Origin: Polaromonas sp. AET17H-212
GTDB lineage: Bacteria > Pseudomonadota > Gammaproteobacteria > Burkholderiales > Burkholderiaceae_C
Length of the DNA: 64,000 nt
Assembly (NCBI RefSeq): GCF_002379085.1
Contig: NZ_NBZW01000011.1
Coordinates: 62,001 to 126,000 of the forward strand
Direction: 5' to 3'
Below the pieces are notes generated by a model, which saw only the letters and a program-made list of their open reading frames with translations, had not been told where the DNA came from and did no database searches. The position numbers and the translations under genes were made by a program. Positions 17,043 through 25,406 of the stretch are shown here, one piece after another (position 1 is the stretch's first letter; each line of letters begins with the position of its first letter).

Positions 17043-17729
17043 TTACCAGGTGGCAAAACGCGAACCGTCGTGGTCGAGGAACGCGCCTTTGTGTTGGGGG
17101 CCCAGGCCCGAGATCGTCTGCCGCATGCTGGCGACGCTTTGCGCCACCGTCAACGGGGCGCCCGCGCCGCCCATGTCGGTCTGCACCCAGCCCGGCGACA
17201 GGGCAACCAGGATGGCGCCGGGGTAGTCGTGCTGCGCCGAGGCGACCGCCATGTTCAGGGCGGCCTTGCTGGCGCGGTAAACCCAGCCGCGGCTGTTTTC
17301 AACGCCGTCAATTTTCGCCATCGCGCTGCTGATGAAAACAAAGCGGCCCTTGCCGCCGCCCCCCGACCTGGCCGCTTCGACCAGGGGCGCCACCTGCGGA
17401 ATGGCCTGCATCGCGCCCAGCACATTGGTGTGCATGGCCTGGTCGAAGACCTCGCGCGTGGGCGGCGCCAGCGCATCACCGGGGGGAAAGACACCGGCGA
17501 CGTAGAGCGCCAGGTCGATCTCCTCGCCGTCCAGCATCCAGGCCAGGCCGCTGATGCTGGCCGGCTGGGCCACGTCGACGCGCAGGGCTTTGGCGCCCAG
17601 CGCTTTCAGGCGCTGCAGCCCCGCGTCGTCGCGTGCCGTGGCAATGACTTTCGCGCCGTCGGCCACGTACTGGCGCACAAACTCCAGCCCGATGCCGCGC
17701 GAGGCGCCGATGACGAGCACCGTGCTCAT
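17043..17729 (-). CDS. Short-chain dehydrogenase/reductase (SDR)
   Basis: A 228-aa classical-type SDR. The cofactor loop is GASRGIG (8-14), the NAG-like element is YVAGVF, and the catalytic triad is Ser135 in FISSAMAK, Tyr151 and Lys155 in YRASK. Arginine after the loop suggests NADP(H) preference, but weakly. It sits between the thiolase and the acyl-CoA dehydrogenase, so it may handle a hydroxyacyl/ketoacyl intermediate. It starts at ATG 17729, with interspersed repeat copy D just upstream. Confidence 0.86.
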   Translation of the reverse strand: MSTVLVIGASRGIGLEFVRQYVADGAKVIATARDDAGLQRLKALGAKALRVDVAQPASISGLAWMLDGEEIDLALYVAGVFPPGDALAPPTREVFDQAMHTNVLGAMQAIPQVAPLVEAARSGGGGKGRFVFISSAMAKIDGVENSRGWVYRASKAALNMAVASAQHDYPGAILVALSPGWVQTDMGGAGAPLTVAQSVASMRQTISGLGPQHKGAFLDHDGSRFATW

Positions 17730-17740
17730 GTCAGGTCTTC

Positions 17741-17803
17741 ATGCATCAAATCGGCCTCCAGCCCTTATTTTGCAAGCGCCAGAAGCTATGCAATTTATAG
17801 CAA
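17741..17803 (-). repeat. Interspersed repeat, copy D (supplies thiolase stop)
   Basis: On the minus strand it reads GAGTTGCTATAAATTGCATA, then GCTTCTGGCGCTTGCAAAAT and AAGGGCTGGAGGCCGATTTG. The TAA in TTGCTATAA is the stop codon of the thiolase gene, so the repeat encodes its last Leu-Leu and terminates it. Confidence 0.78.
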
Positions 17804-18988
17804 CTCGATGGCCAGCGCCGTGCCTTCGCCGCCGCCGATACACAGCGTGGCAACGCCTTTTTTCAGGCCGCGGGCCTGGAGCGCATACATCAGCGTGACG
17901 ATGATGCGGGCGCCGCTGCAACCAATCGGGTGGCCGAGCGCGCAGGCGCCGCCGTTGACGTTGACGATGTCGTGGCCGATGCCGAGTTCCTTCATGGCGG
18001 CCATGGGCACGACGGCAAACGCCTCGTTGATTTCCCACAGGTCCACGTCTTTCACGCTCCAGCCGATTTTCTTGAGCAGCTTCTGCACGGCGCCGACCGG
18101 CGCGGTGGTGAACCACTCGGGCGCCTGGGCAAAGGTGGCGTGGCCGACGATGCGGGCCAGCGGCTTGGCGCCCAGTTCCTTGGCCGTCGATGCGCGCGTG
18201 AGCACCAGGGCGGCGGCACCGTCATTGATCGACGAGCTGGAGGCGGCGGTGATGGTGCCGTCTTTCTTGAAGGCCGGTCGCAGCGTGGAGATCTTGTCGA
18301 GCTTGACCTTGCCCGGACCTTCGTCGATGGAAATCACGGTGTCGCCGCTGCGGCCCTTGACGGTGACAGGGGTGATTTCGGCCTTGAAGGCGCCGGACTC
18401 GGTGGCGGCCTTGGCGCGGTTCACGCTGGTGGTGGCAAACGCGTCCTGCGCCTCGCGCGTGAACTGGTACTTCTCGGCGCACTGCTCGCCGAAGGTGCCC
18501 ATGGCGCGGCCGGGTTCGTAGGCGTCTTCCAGGCCGTCGAGCATCATGTGGTCGTAAATGCGGTCATGGCCGATGCGGATGCCGCTGCGGCCCTTGAGCA
18601 GCAGGTGCGGTGCGTTGGTCATGCTTTCCATGCCGCCGGCCACCATCACGTCGCGGCTGCCGACCAGCAGCTGGTCGTGCGCGAGCATGGTGGCCTCCAT
18701 GCCGGAGCCGCACATCTTGGACAGCGTGACCGCGCCCGCGCTGGCGGGCAGGCCGCCCTTGAAACCGGCCTGGCGCGCCGGCGCCTGGCCCTGGCCGGCC
18801 ATCAGGCAGTTGCCGAACAGCACTTCGTCGACTTTTTCGGGCGCGACGCCCGAGCGCTCGATGGCAGCCTTGATGGCGGCGCCGCCGAGGTCGTGCGCGG
18901 CGAGGCTGGAAAAGTCGCCCTGGAAGCCGCCCATGGGGGTGCGGGCGGCGCCGAGGATGACAACGGAATCAGTGGTGGATGTGGACAT
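17795..18988 (-). CDS. Acetyl-CoA C-acyltransferase (thiolase)
   Basis: A 397-aa thiolase. The nucleophile Cys93 is in LSKMCGSGMEA, NEAFAV and GGACALGHPIGCSGAR carry the second-site residues, and CIGGGEGTA holds the C-terminal catalytic Cys. The pattern is that of acetoacetyl-CoA thiolases (AtoB/PhaA-like), cleaving or forming acetoacetyl-CoA; this suits the end of leucine degradation. The ATG at 18988 has AGGAGAA upstream. The stop lies within interspersed repeat copy D, and a 9-bp tandem repeat precedes the start. Confidence 0.93.
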   Translation of the reverse strand: MSTSTTDSVVILGAARTPMGGFQGDFSSLAAHDLGGAAIKAAIERSGVAPEKVDEVLFGNCLMAGQGQAPARQAGFKGGLPASAGAVTLSKMCGSGMEATMLAHDQLLVGSRDVMVAGGMESMTNAPHLLLKGRSGIRIGHDRIYDHMMLDGLEDAYEPGRAMGTFGEQCAEKYQFTREAQDAFATTSVNRAKAATESGAFKAEITPVTVKGRSGDTVISIDEGPGKVKLDKISTLRPAFKKDGTITAASSSSINDGAAALVLTRASTAKELGAKPLARIVGHATFAQAPEWFTTAPVGAVQKLLKKIGWSVKDVDLWEINEAFAVVPMAAMKELGIGHDIVNVNGGACALGHPIGCSGARIIVTLMYALQARGLKKGVATLCIGGGEGTALAIELL

Positions 18989-19002
18989 GGTTTTCTCCTG
19001 AG

Positions 19003-19038
19003 TTGAACAAGTTAAACAAGTTAGGCAAGTTGAATGAC
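19003..19038 (-). repeat. Four 9-bp tandem units upstream of the thiolase
   Basis: The plus strand reads TTGAACAAG, TTAAACAAG, TTAGGCAAG, TTGAATGAC in succession. The array starts 15 bp upstream of the thiolase start and overlaps the stop codon of the upstream gene. It shares its 9-bp period with the tracts at 27864 and 33342. Confidence 0.72.
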
Positions 19039-19503
19039 TGCGCCGCGCTCTTCCTGAGCGACACGCAGGATGTATTGCTGAAAGCCGGGGTCTTCACCAC
19101 GCAGCAACAGCGGCAGGGCATTGAAAAAATTCTCGCGCTGGCACCACTCGCGCATGTAGTCGTCCCAGCTGTTCCAGCGGCGCGCCTCGACCTCGCTCAT
19201 GCGCTCGCTCCAGGCGACGATGTAGGCGCGCTCGAACAGCGAAATCAGCATGTCGTAGATGATCATGGTGCGTTCATTTTGCTCGCGCGTGGGGCTCTCC
19301 AGCGGCTCGTTGGTGCGCAGGTGCAGGTCGGGGTTGGCCAGCACGACCTTGAGGAAGTCGTTGTAGGCGTCGGACAGCAGCTGGTAGGCTTCTTCCTCCT
19401 CGTTGTTGCGCTCCTTGCGCTGCTCGAGGGCAAAGAAAAATATCGCAAACGGCAGGGCCAGCGCGGTGACCACGAAGCTGGCGTATTCCCAGGCGTCTCG
19501 CAT
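19021..19503 (-). CDS. Hypothetical protein with one N-terminal membrane helix
   Basis: A 160-aa protein without a recognised family. One transmembrane segment (about residues 8-25, FVVTALALPFAIFFFAL) anchors it. The rest is acidic and helical (EQRKERNNEEEEAYQLLSDA), probably cytoplasmic, with aromatic-rich RRWNSWDDYMREWCQRENFF. The ATG at 19503 has GAGGAC upstream. It lies 8 bp after aceK and upstream of the thiolase, so it is likely co-transcribed. Its C-terminal codons lie inside the 9-bp tandem array. Confidence 0.6.
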   Translation of the reverse strand: MRDAWEYASFVVTALALPFAIFFFALEQRKERNNEEEEAYQLLSDAYNDFLKVVLANPDLHLRTNEPLESPTREQNERTMIIYDMLISLFERAYIVAWSERMSEVEARRWNSWDDYMREWCQRENFFNALPLLLRGEDPGFQQYILRVAQEERGAVIQLA

Positions 19504-19511
19504 GGTCGTCC

Positions 19512-21323
19512 TCAGGCTTTCTGCGGCGCGTGCCGGTGCACAAAACGCCGCTCGCGCTCATAGGGAAACACGTCGTGCACATGGCCGGCGGCAATGCGCT
19601 CCTTGTGGCCCTGCCAGAAGGCGGCGTCGAGCAGGTCGGCGTGGTGCTTCATGAAGACCTCGCGCACGGCGGGGTTGCCCAGCAGGAAAGGCTCGAAGGT
19701 TTCCGGGAACACGTCCCGGGGCCCGACCGAGTACCAGACCTCGCCGCTCATCTCTTCTTCCTCGTTGCGCGGTGTGGGCACCTTGCGGAAGTTGCAGTCG
19801 GTGAGGTATTCGATCTCGTCGTAGTCGTAGAACACCACCTTGCCGTGGCGCGTGATGCCGAAATTCTTGAACAGCATGTCGCCCGGGAAGATGTTGGCCG
19901 CCACCATGTCCTTGATGGCGTTGCCGTATTCGACCACGGCGCGCTCGATCTGCGCCTTCGCCGCCGGCTCGTCCACGCCGGTGTCGAAGGCTTCCTGCAG
20001 GTAGATGTTGAGCGGGATCATGCGCCGCTCGATGTACACATGCTTGATGATGACCTCGATGTTGCCGTCGCTGTCGCGGTCGCTGATCTCGAGCTGGCTG
20101 GGCGCAAATTTCTCGATTTCGGCAATCAGCGCGTCGTCGAAACGCTCGCGCGGGAAGGCCACCTCGCTGTACTCCTGCGTGTCGGCCATGCGGCCGACGC
20201 GGTCGTGCTGCTTGACCAGCAGGTACTTGGCCTTGATCTGCTCGCGCGTGGTTTCCTTCTGCGGCGGGTAATAGTCCTTGATGACCTTGAACACGTAGGG
20301 GAAGGATGGCAGGTCGAACACCAGCATGACCATGCCCTTGATGCCGGGGGCAATGCGGAAGCTGTCGGTCGAGTGGCGCAGGTGGTAGAGGAAGTCGCGG
20401 TAAAACAGCGTCTTGCCCTGCTTGGCCAGGCCCAAGGCGTTGTAGATTTCGGCGCGCGGCATGCGCGGCATCATGCTGCGCAGGAACTGCACGTAGGCCG
20501 AGGGGATGCCCATGTCCACCATGAAGTAGGCCCGGGCAAAACTGAACAGGATCAGCAGGTCGTCCTCGCCAATCAGCACCGCATCAATCGCCAGCTTGCC
20601 CGATTTGGCGTGCAGCAGCGGCAGGGCAAACGGCAGCTCGTTGAAGCCGTTGATCAGCTTGCCGACGATGTAGGCGCCCTTGTTGCGAAAGAACAGGCCC
20701 GAGAGCACCTGGATCTGGAAGTTGGCGCGCAGTTTGACGTCGCCGAGCCGGCCGCCGAGTTCCTCGACCACGTAGCCGGCATCGCGCGCCAGGTCTTCAA
20801 ACTCGATGTGCAACTCGAAATCGTTGACCAGCCGGACCAGGTGGCTGTGCAGGGTGTCGCGCTGGGGGTAGTAGGCCCGGTAGGTGGGCCGCGCGGCGGG
20901 CTCGTCGTTTTCGATGTACTCGGTGCTGATGGCCGGCCGGACAAAAATGAAGTCGTTCTGGAAATAGCTGCGGTGCAGGATCTTGGTGGTGACCGAGTTG
21001 AAAAAGGTCTCGGCCAGCTCGGGCTGGTGATGGTCGACCAGCAGCCCGATGTAATGCAGCTTGACCTGGTGCCAGACGTCCATGGACTGCTCACCTGCCT
21101 TGAACTCGCGCTCCAGCCGGGTCGAGGCCTCGCGCACGCGCAGGTCGTAGAACTCGATGCGCTCGCGCTGGGCCCGCTGCTGGCCGTGCCAGTCGGCGGT
21201 TTCAAAACGGTGTTTGGCGCGCGCCGACTCGGTACGGAACAGCTGGTAATGCCGGTTGAAGCCGTCCATCATCGCCTTGGCGATGTCGTAGGCAAGCGGC
21301 GAGTCGAGGCGCTGCGGAAACAT
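19512..21323 (-). CDS. aceK: Isocitrate dehydrogenase kinase/phosphatase
   Basis: A 603-aa AceK, close to the family's usual 570-610 residues. It phosphorylates and dephosphorylates isocitrate dehydrogenase, directing carbon to the glyoxylate shunt. The N-terminal regulatory helical domain spans about residues 1-310 and the C-terminal protein-kinase-like domain about 315-600, with [12 protein letters not shown] as nucleotide loop, [20 protein letters not shown] as catalytic and metal block, and [13 protein letters not shown] after it. The start is ATG 21323. No aceA or aceB lies nearby. Its position among acetyl-CoA-producing leucine/fatty acid genes makes metabolic sense. Confidence 0.96.
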   Translation of the reverse strand: MFPQRLDSPLAYDIAKAMMDGFNRHYQLFRTESARAKHRFETADWHGQQRAQRERIEFYDLRVREASTRLEREFKAGEQSMDVWHQVKLHYIGLLVDHHQPELAETFFNSVTTKILHRSYFQNDFIFVRPAISTEYIENDEPAARPTYRAYYPQRDTLHSHLVRLVNDFELHIEFEDLARDAGYVVEELGGRLGDVKLRANFQIQVLSGLFFRNKGAYIVGKLINGFNELPFALPLLHAKSGKLAIDAVLIGEDDLLILFSFARAYFMVDMGIPSAYVQFLRSMMPRMPRAEIYNALGLAKQGKTLFYRDFLYHLRHSTDSFRIAPGIKGMVMLVFDLPSFPYVFKVIKDYYPPQKETTREQIKAKYLLVKQHDRVGRMADTQEYSEVAFPRERFDDALIAEIEKFAPSQLEISDRDSDGNIEVIIKHVYIERRMIPLNIYLQEAFDTGVDEPAAKAQIERAVVEYGNAIKDMVAANIFPGDMLFKNFGITRHGKVVFYDYDEIEYLTDCNFRKVPTPRNEEEEMSGEVWYSVGPRDVFPETFEPFLLGNPAVREVFMKHHADLLDAAFWQGHKERIAAGHVHDVFPYERERRFVHRHAPQKA

Positions 21324-21328
21324 GGCCG

Positions 21329-21991
21329 TCAGGCGGGGCGCCGGGAGTCCCAGACACGTTCGACCGCCAGGCGGTACAGCGCATCAAGATCGGCGGGGTC
21401 GGAGATGGTCATCTTCAGGTCCTGCAGCAGGCCGTCGTGCACGCCAAAGGCCCAGCCGTGGATGCTGACCTTCTGGCCCTTGGCCCAGGCATCGACCATG
21501 ACGGTGCTGACGCAGACGTTGACCACCTGCTCGATCACATTGAGGTCACATAGCGCGTCGGCGCGCAAGGCCTCGGGCAGGCTGTCGAGCAGCTGGCGGT
21601 GGCGATGGCGCACGTCCTGGATGTGGCGTATCCAGTTGTCGGCCAGGCCGATGCGCGCGCCGTCCAGCGCCGCCAGCACGCCGCCGCAACCGTAGTGGCC
21701 CACCACCATGATGTGTTCGACCTTGAGCATATCCACCGCGAACTGGATCGCCGACAGCGCGTTGAGGTCGGAGTGCACCACGATGTTGGCCACGTTGCGG
21801 TGCACAAACACCTCGCCCGGCTCCAGGCCGGTGATCTGGTTGGCCGGCACGCGGCTGTCGGAGCAGCCAATCCACATGTACTTGGGCTTTTGCTGCTTGA
21901 CCAGCTTGGTGAAAAAACCGGGACGGTCCCGCTCCATCTGCTCGGCCCAGGCGCGGTTGTGGGAAAAAAGGTCTTGGATGGAGGAAGTCAT
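21329..21991 (-). CDS. can: Beta-class carbonic anhydrase
   Basis: A 220-aa beta-carbonic anhydrase interconverting CO2 and bicarbonate. The zinc ligands are visible: Cys43 and Asp45 in CSDSR, and His99 and Cys102 in GHYGCGG. The 220-residue size matches E. coli Can. ATG at 21991 is chosen; ten upstream in-frame codons lack similarity. It lies between isovaleryl-CoA dehydrogenase and aceK on the same strand. Bicarbonate supply to methylcrotonyl-CoA carboxylase is an attractive role but is inference. Confidence 0.94.
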   Translation of the reverse strand: MTSSIQDLFSHNRAWAEQMERDRPGFFTKLVKQQKPKYMWIGCSDSRVPANQITGLEPGEVFVHRNVANIVVHSDLNALSAIQFAVDMLKVEHIMVVGHYGCGGVLAALDGARIGLADNWIRHIQDVRHRHRQLLDSLPEALRADALCDLNVIEQVVNVCVSTVMVDAWAKGQKVSIHGWAFGVHDGLLQDLKMTISDPADLDALYRLAVERVWDSRRPA

Positions 21992-22037
21992 GCTGCTATT
22001 TTCACCTGCGGGGAATAACACGGCTCACATGGACGGC

Positions 22038-23219
22038 TTACATGGTCTCGGCAAACAGCTCGCGCCCGATCAGCATGCGGCGGATCTCGCTGGTGCCGGC
22101 ACCAATTTCATACAGCTTGGCGTCGCGCCAGAGCCGGCCCAGCGGGTAGTCGTTGATGTAGCCATTGCCACCGAAAATCTGCACGCCTTCGCCGGCCATC
22201 CAGGTGGCTTTTTCGGCGCACCAGAGAATGACGGACGCGCAGTCCTTGCGCACCTGGCGCACATGTTCGGTGCCGAGCAGGTCGAGGTTTTTGGCGACCG
22301 TGTAGGCAAAGGAGCGGCCGGCCTGCAGCACGGTGTACATGTCGGCCACCTTGCCCTGGATCAGCTGGAATTCGCCGATGCTGGTGCCGAACTGCTTGCG
22401 GTCGTGAATGTAGGGAATCACGCTGTCCATGACCGACTGCATGATGCCCAGCGGCCCGCCGGTCAGTACCGCGCGTTCGTAGTCGAGCCCGCTCATGAGC
22501 ACCTTGGCGCCGCTGTTGAGGCCGCCCAGGATGTTCTGCGCCGGCACCTCGACATTGCTGAACACCAGCTCGCCGGTGTGCGAGCCGCGCATGCCCAGCT
22601 TGTCGAGCTTTTGCGCGACCGAAAAGCCCTTCATGCCTTTTTCAATCAGGAAGGCGGTGACGCCGCGCGCGCCGAGTTCGGGCTCGGTCTTGGCATACAC
22701 CACCAGCGTGTCGGCGTCGGGGCCGTTGGTGATCCACATCTTGCTGCCGTTAAGCAGGTAGTAGCCGCCCTTGTCTTCGGCTTTCAGCTTCATGCTGAGG
22801 ACATCGCTGCCGGCGCCGGGCTCGCTCATGGCCAGCGCACCGACATGTTCACCGCTGATCAGTTTGGGCAGGTATTTGGCGCGCTGCGCTTCGGTGCCGT
22901 TGCGCTTGATCTGGTTGACGCACAGGTTGCTGTGCGCGCCGTAGGACAGGCCGACGGAGGCGCTGGCGCGGCTGATTTCTTCCATCGCGATCATGTGGGC
23001 CAGGTAGCCCATGTTGGCGCCGCCGTACTCCTCGCTGACAGTGATGCCGAGTACGCCCAGGCTGCCCATTTTCTGCCAGAGGTCCATGGGGAACTGGTCG
23101 TTGGCGTCGATGGCGGCGGCGCGCGGCGCAATTTCGGCCTGGGCAAATTCGCGCACGGCGTCGCGCAGCGCGTCAATGTCTTCGCCGAGCTGGAAGTTGA
23201 GTCCGGGCAGGTTGTTCAT
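22038..23219 (-). CDS. liuA: Isovaleryl-CoA dehydrogenase
   Basis: A 393-aa acyl-CoA dehydrogenase closely resembling isovaleryl-CoA dehydrogenases, the third step of leucine degradation (isovaleryl-CoA to 3-methylcrotonyl-CoA, electrons to ETF). Typical blocks are [52 protein letters not shown], the IVD-type catalytic Glu in LDYERAVL, and [20 protein letters not shown]. It begins [15 protein letters not shown] at 23219. It is transcribed with the upstream thioesterase and lies under the LiuR palindrome at 23715. Confidence 0.94.
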   Translation of the reverse strand: MNNLPGLNFQLGEDIDALRDAVREFAQAEIAPRAAAIDANDQFPMDLWQKMGSLGVLGITVSEEYGGANMGYLAHMIAMEEISRASASVGLSYGAHSNLCVNQIKRNGTEAQRAKYLPKLISGEHVGALAMSEPGAGSDVLSMKLKAEDKGGYYLLNGSKMWITNGPDADTLVVYAKTEPELGARGVTAFLIEKGMKGFSVAQKLDKLGMRGSHTGELVFSNVEVPAQNILGGLNSGAKVLMSGLDYERAVLTGGPLGIMQSVMDSVIPYIHDRKQFGTSIGEFQLIQGKVADMYTVLQAGRSFAYTVAKNLDLLGTEHVRQVRKDCASVILWCAEKATWMAGEGVQIFGGNGYINDYPLGRLWRDAKLYEIGAGTSEIRRMLIGRELFAETM

Positions 23220-23239
23220 GAGGGTCTCCTTGATTGGGT

Positions 23240-23701
23240 TCAGTTTTTCACGTCGTCGCGGCCGGTGATGGTCATCAGCGTCGCGCCCATGGTGGCAATG
23301 AGTTTTTCGCGGCCGTTGTCGATGGCATAGGCGCGCCCCTCGGTCACGGTGACGGTGCGCCCGGGCTTGATGACCTGCCCGACCATGCGGAAACGCTGGC
23401 CTTTGGCGGGGGCCAGCAGGTTGATCTTGTATTCGATGGTCAGCACGCCGGCGTCCAGCGGCATCAGCGTGAAGCCGGCGTAGCCGCAGGCCGAGTCGAG
23501 CGCCGTGGCCACCATGCCGGCATGCAGAAACCCATGCTGCTGGCTCAGGCCAGCCGCCCAGTCGAGCTCGATGACGACCCGGCCGGGCTCTATGCCGGCC
23601 AGCGCGGCGCCCAGCGTGGCCATGGCGCCCTGGCGCGCAAAACTGTCCTGCACGCGGGCCGCATAGCCCGGGTCCTTGGGCTCGAAATGGGGTAGTTCCA
23701 T
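23240..23701 (-). CDS. PaaI-type hotdog thioesterase
   Basis: A 153-aa hotdog-fold acyl-CoA thioesterase. The core [20 protein letters not shown] matches the PaaI motif HGG..(x)..lxDxA, with a catalytic acid (Asp) on the long helix. It could hydrolyse aromatic or short acyl-CoAs to free CoA. It starts at ATG 23701, just downstream of a perfect 22-bp palindrome (23715-23736), and is the first gene of the isovaleryl-CoA dehydrogenase transcript. The exact substrate is unknown. Confidence 0.87.
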   Translation of the reverse strand: MELPHFEPKDPGYAARVQDSFARQGAMATLGAALAGIEPGRVVIELDWAAGLSQQHGFLHAGMVATALDSACGYAGFTLMPLDAGVLTIEYKINLLAPAKGQRFRMVGQVIKPGRTVTVTEGRAYAIDNGREKLIATMGATLMTITGRDDVKN

Positions 23702-23714
23702 GGCCGGTTCCTGG

Positions 23715-23736
23715 TTGACGTTTACGTAAACGTCAA
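23715..23736. promoter_or_regulatory. LiuR-type operator upstream of the thioesterase-IVD operon
   Basis: A perfect 22-bp palindrome with half-site TTGACGTTTAC and its complement. It lies 14 bp before the thioesterase start and 8 bp after the liuR stop. It matches the A/T-rich palindrome with ACGT cores known for LiuR in proteobacteria. Confidence 0.88.
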
Positions 23737-23743
23737 TTATGGC

Positions 23744-24148
23744 CTATTTTGCGGTTTTGGCCGTCTTGGCCAGCAGGGCGCGGGCTTCCTTTTCATGGAG
23801 CCTGACCTCTTCCAGATTGGCCTGCAGGTCGGCCATCTGCTCCTCGAGCTGCTTGCGGTGCTGGGCCAGCACGGCCAGGAATTTCTTCAGCTGCGGGCCG
23901 GTGTCACGCGGGCTGTCGTAGGTGTCAATGATTTCCTTGGCCTCGGACAGGCTCAGCCCCAGGCGCTTGGCGCGCAAGGTGAGCTTGAGCCGGGTGCGGT
24001 CGCGCGCGCTGTACACGCGGTTACGCCCGCCGGGTCCCTCGCGCTGCGGCTGCAACAGGCCCATATCTTCGTAGAAACGGATGGCGCGTGTGGTCAGGTC
24101 GAACTCTTTGGCCAGATCGCTGATGGAGTGCGTGGTCGTGGTTGCCAT
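23744..24148 (-). CDS. liuR: MerR-family regulator of branched-chain amino acid degradation
   Basis: A 134-aa MerR-type regulator. The winged HTH (about residues 7-75) includes ISDLAKEFDLTTRAIRFYED and GGRNRVYSARDRTRLKLTLR. A dimerising coiled coil follows (about 85-132, AHRKQLEEQMADLQANLEE). No metal-binding cysteines are present, as in LiuR rather than metal-sensing MerR members. LiuR controls leucine/isovalerate degradation genes in proteobacteria. Here the palindromes on both sides (23715 and 24218) indicate control of the thioesterase-IVD operon and of liuR plus the divergent hydrolase. Confidence 0.92.
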   Translation of the reverse strand: MATTTTHSISDLAKEFDLTTRAIRFYEDMGLLQPQREGPGGRNRVYSARDRTRLKLTLRAKRLGLSLSEAKEIIDTYDSPRDTGPQLKKFLAVLAQHRKQLEEQMADLQANLEEVRLHEKEARALLAKTAKTAK

Positions 24149-24217
24149 GTGGTGAAACCCTGGTGACAGGGCCCTCGTGAAGCCGCTAGCTAATTCGGGT
24201 GTAATGCAGACATCAAG

Positions 24218-24239
24218 CTTACGTTAACGTAAACGTCAA
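24218..24239. promoter_or_regulatory. LiuR-type operator between liuR and the MBL hydrolase gene
   Basis: It contains the perfect palindrome TTACGTTAACGTAA (24219-24232) followed by ACGTCAA. It matches the operator at 23715 in 18 of 22 positions. It is 21 bp before the MBL hydrolase start and 69 bp before the liuR start, so it could control both divergent genes. Confidence 0.82.
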
Positions 24240-24260
24240 TCCAACCGGCGATCTTACAAG

Positions 24261-25328
24261 ATGAATCCACAGGAAGCCCAGCTGCACTACCCTTTCGGCG
24301 ATGCCCTGCCGCCGTCCGGCGGCGCCCTGGAGGTCGCCCCGGGCGTCAAGTGGCTGCGCATGCGCCTGCCCTTTGCGCTGGACCACATCAACCTCTGGCT
24401 GCTGCGCGACGAGCTGCCCGGCCCCGCGGGCAGCGTGTCCGGCTGGACGGTGGTGGATTGCTGCGTTAGCAGGGACGAGTCGAAAGCGCAGTGGGAACAG
24501 ATTTTTGCGGGTGAACTGGAAGGCCTGCCGATTCTGCGGGTCATCGTGACGCACATGCACCCGGACCACATCGGCCTGGCGCACTGGCTGTGCCAGCGCT
24601 GGAACGCGCCGCTGTGGATCAGTGCCACCGACTACCACACGGCCCGCATCGCCACCGGCAACAGCACCGGCTTCGGCGGCGAAAGCGCCGCCGGGTTTTT
24701 TGCCTCGCATGGGCTGACCGACACCGAGTCCCTGGCACAAATCCGGGCGCGCGCCAACTACTACCCCGGCCTGGTGCCCGACGTGCCCGCGCGCTTTCAC
24801 CGCATGATGGACGGCCAGGCCATCAGCATCGGCGGGCGCCGCTGGACCTGCATCAGCGGCTACGGCCATGCGCCCGAACACATTGCGCTGCACTGTGCCG
24901 AAACCCGCACGCTGATCAGCGGTGACATGGTGTTGCCGCGCATCTCGACCAATGTCAGCGTGTACGACACCGAGCCCGAATCCAACCCGCTGACCCTGTT
25001 TTTGCAGTCCATCGACAAGTTCGCGCCCCTGCATGCCGATACGCTGACCCTGCCCTCGCACGGCAAACCCTTCCGGGGCCTGCACACACGGATTGCGCAG
25101 CTGCACGCGCATCACCGCGACCGCCTGGCCGAGGTCATGCAAGCCTGCCAGGCCAGCCCCTGCAGCGGCGCCGACATCCTGCCCGTGATGTTCAAGCGTG
25201 TCCTGGACCTGCACCAGACCACCTTCGCCATGGGCGAGGCGGTGGCGCATCTGCACACCTTGTGGTTTGAAGGCCGGTTGCAGCGCCGGCTGGGCGATGA
25301 CGGCATCTACCGGTTTGAACCGGCCTGA
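24261..25328 (+). CDS. MBL-fold metallo-hydrolase of the liu regulon
   Basis: A 355-aa metallo-beta-lactamase-fold hydrolase. The zinc motif THMHPDHIG (H98, H100, D102, H103) is intact. Further ligand blocks are GYGHAPEHIALH and SGDMVLP, and LPSHGKPFRG carries the late His. A C-terminal winged-helix-like region follows (about 290-355), as in LACTB2-like and other long MBL hydrolases. The start at 24261 is next to a LiuR-type operator. It may be an acyl-CoA thioesterase-like or nucleic-acid hydrolase; the regulon context favours CoA metabolism. Confidence 0.85.
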   Translation: MNPQEAQLHYPFGDALPPSGGALEVAPGVKWLRMRLPFALDHINLWLLRDELPGPAGSVSGWTVVDCCVSRDESKAQWEQIFAGELEGLPILRVIVTHMHPDHIGLAHWLCQRWNAPLWISATDYHTARIATGNSTGFGGESAAGFFASHGLTDTESLAQIRARANYYPGLVPDVPARFHRMMDGQAISIGGRRWTCISGYGHAPEHIALHCAETRTLISGDMVLPRISTNVSVYDTEPESNPLTLFLQSIDKFAPLHADTLTLPSHGKPFRGLHTRIAQLHAHHRDRLAEVMQACQASPCSGADILPVMFKRVLDLHQTTFAMGEAVAHLHTLWFEGRLQRRLGDDGIYRFEPA

Positions 25329-25337
25329 AGCGCTGAT

Positions 25338-25387
25338 CTCCCCCGGGGGAGCGCGGGGTTCAGCGGGCGCCAGCTTTCAGTTGGCGC
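25338..25387. terminator. Tandem inverted repeats between convergent genes
   Basis: A perfect palindrome CTCCCCCGGGGGAG (25338-25351) is followed by the stem GCGCCA...TGGCGC (25367-25387). They lie between the convergent MBL hydrolase and histidine kinase genes. No T tract is present, so terminator function is only suggested by position. Confidence 0.35.
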
Positions 25388-25406
25388 GCGTTGCTGCCAG
25401 GCTGGG

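Noticed and set aside
15831..18521. 896-codon plus-strand open frame opposite the dehydrogenase, SDR and thiolase genes
   Set aside because: It crosses three well-supported minus-strand genes and has shadow-type composition.
25338..25387. Firm rho-independent terminator between the MBL hydrolase and the kinase
   Set aside because: The hairpins lack a T tract on either strand; kept only as a low-confidence feature.
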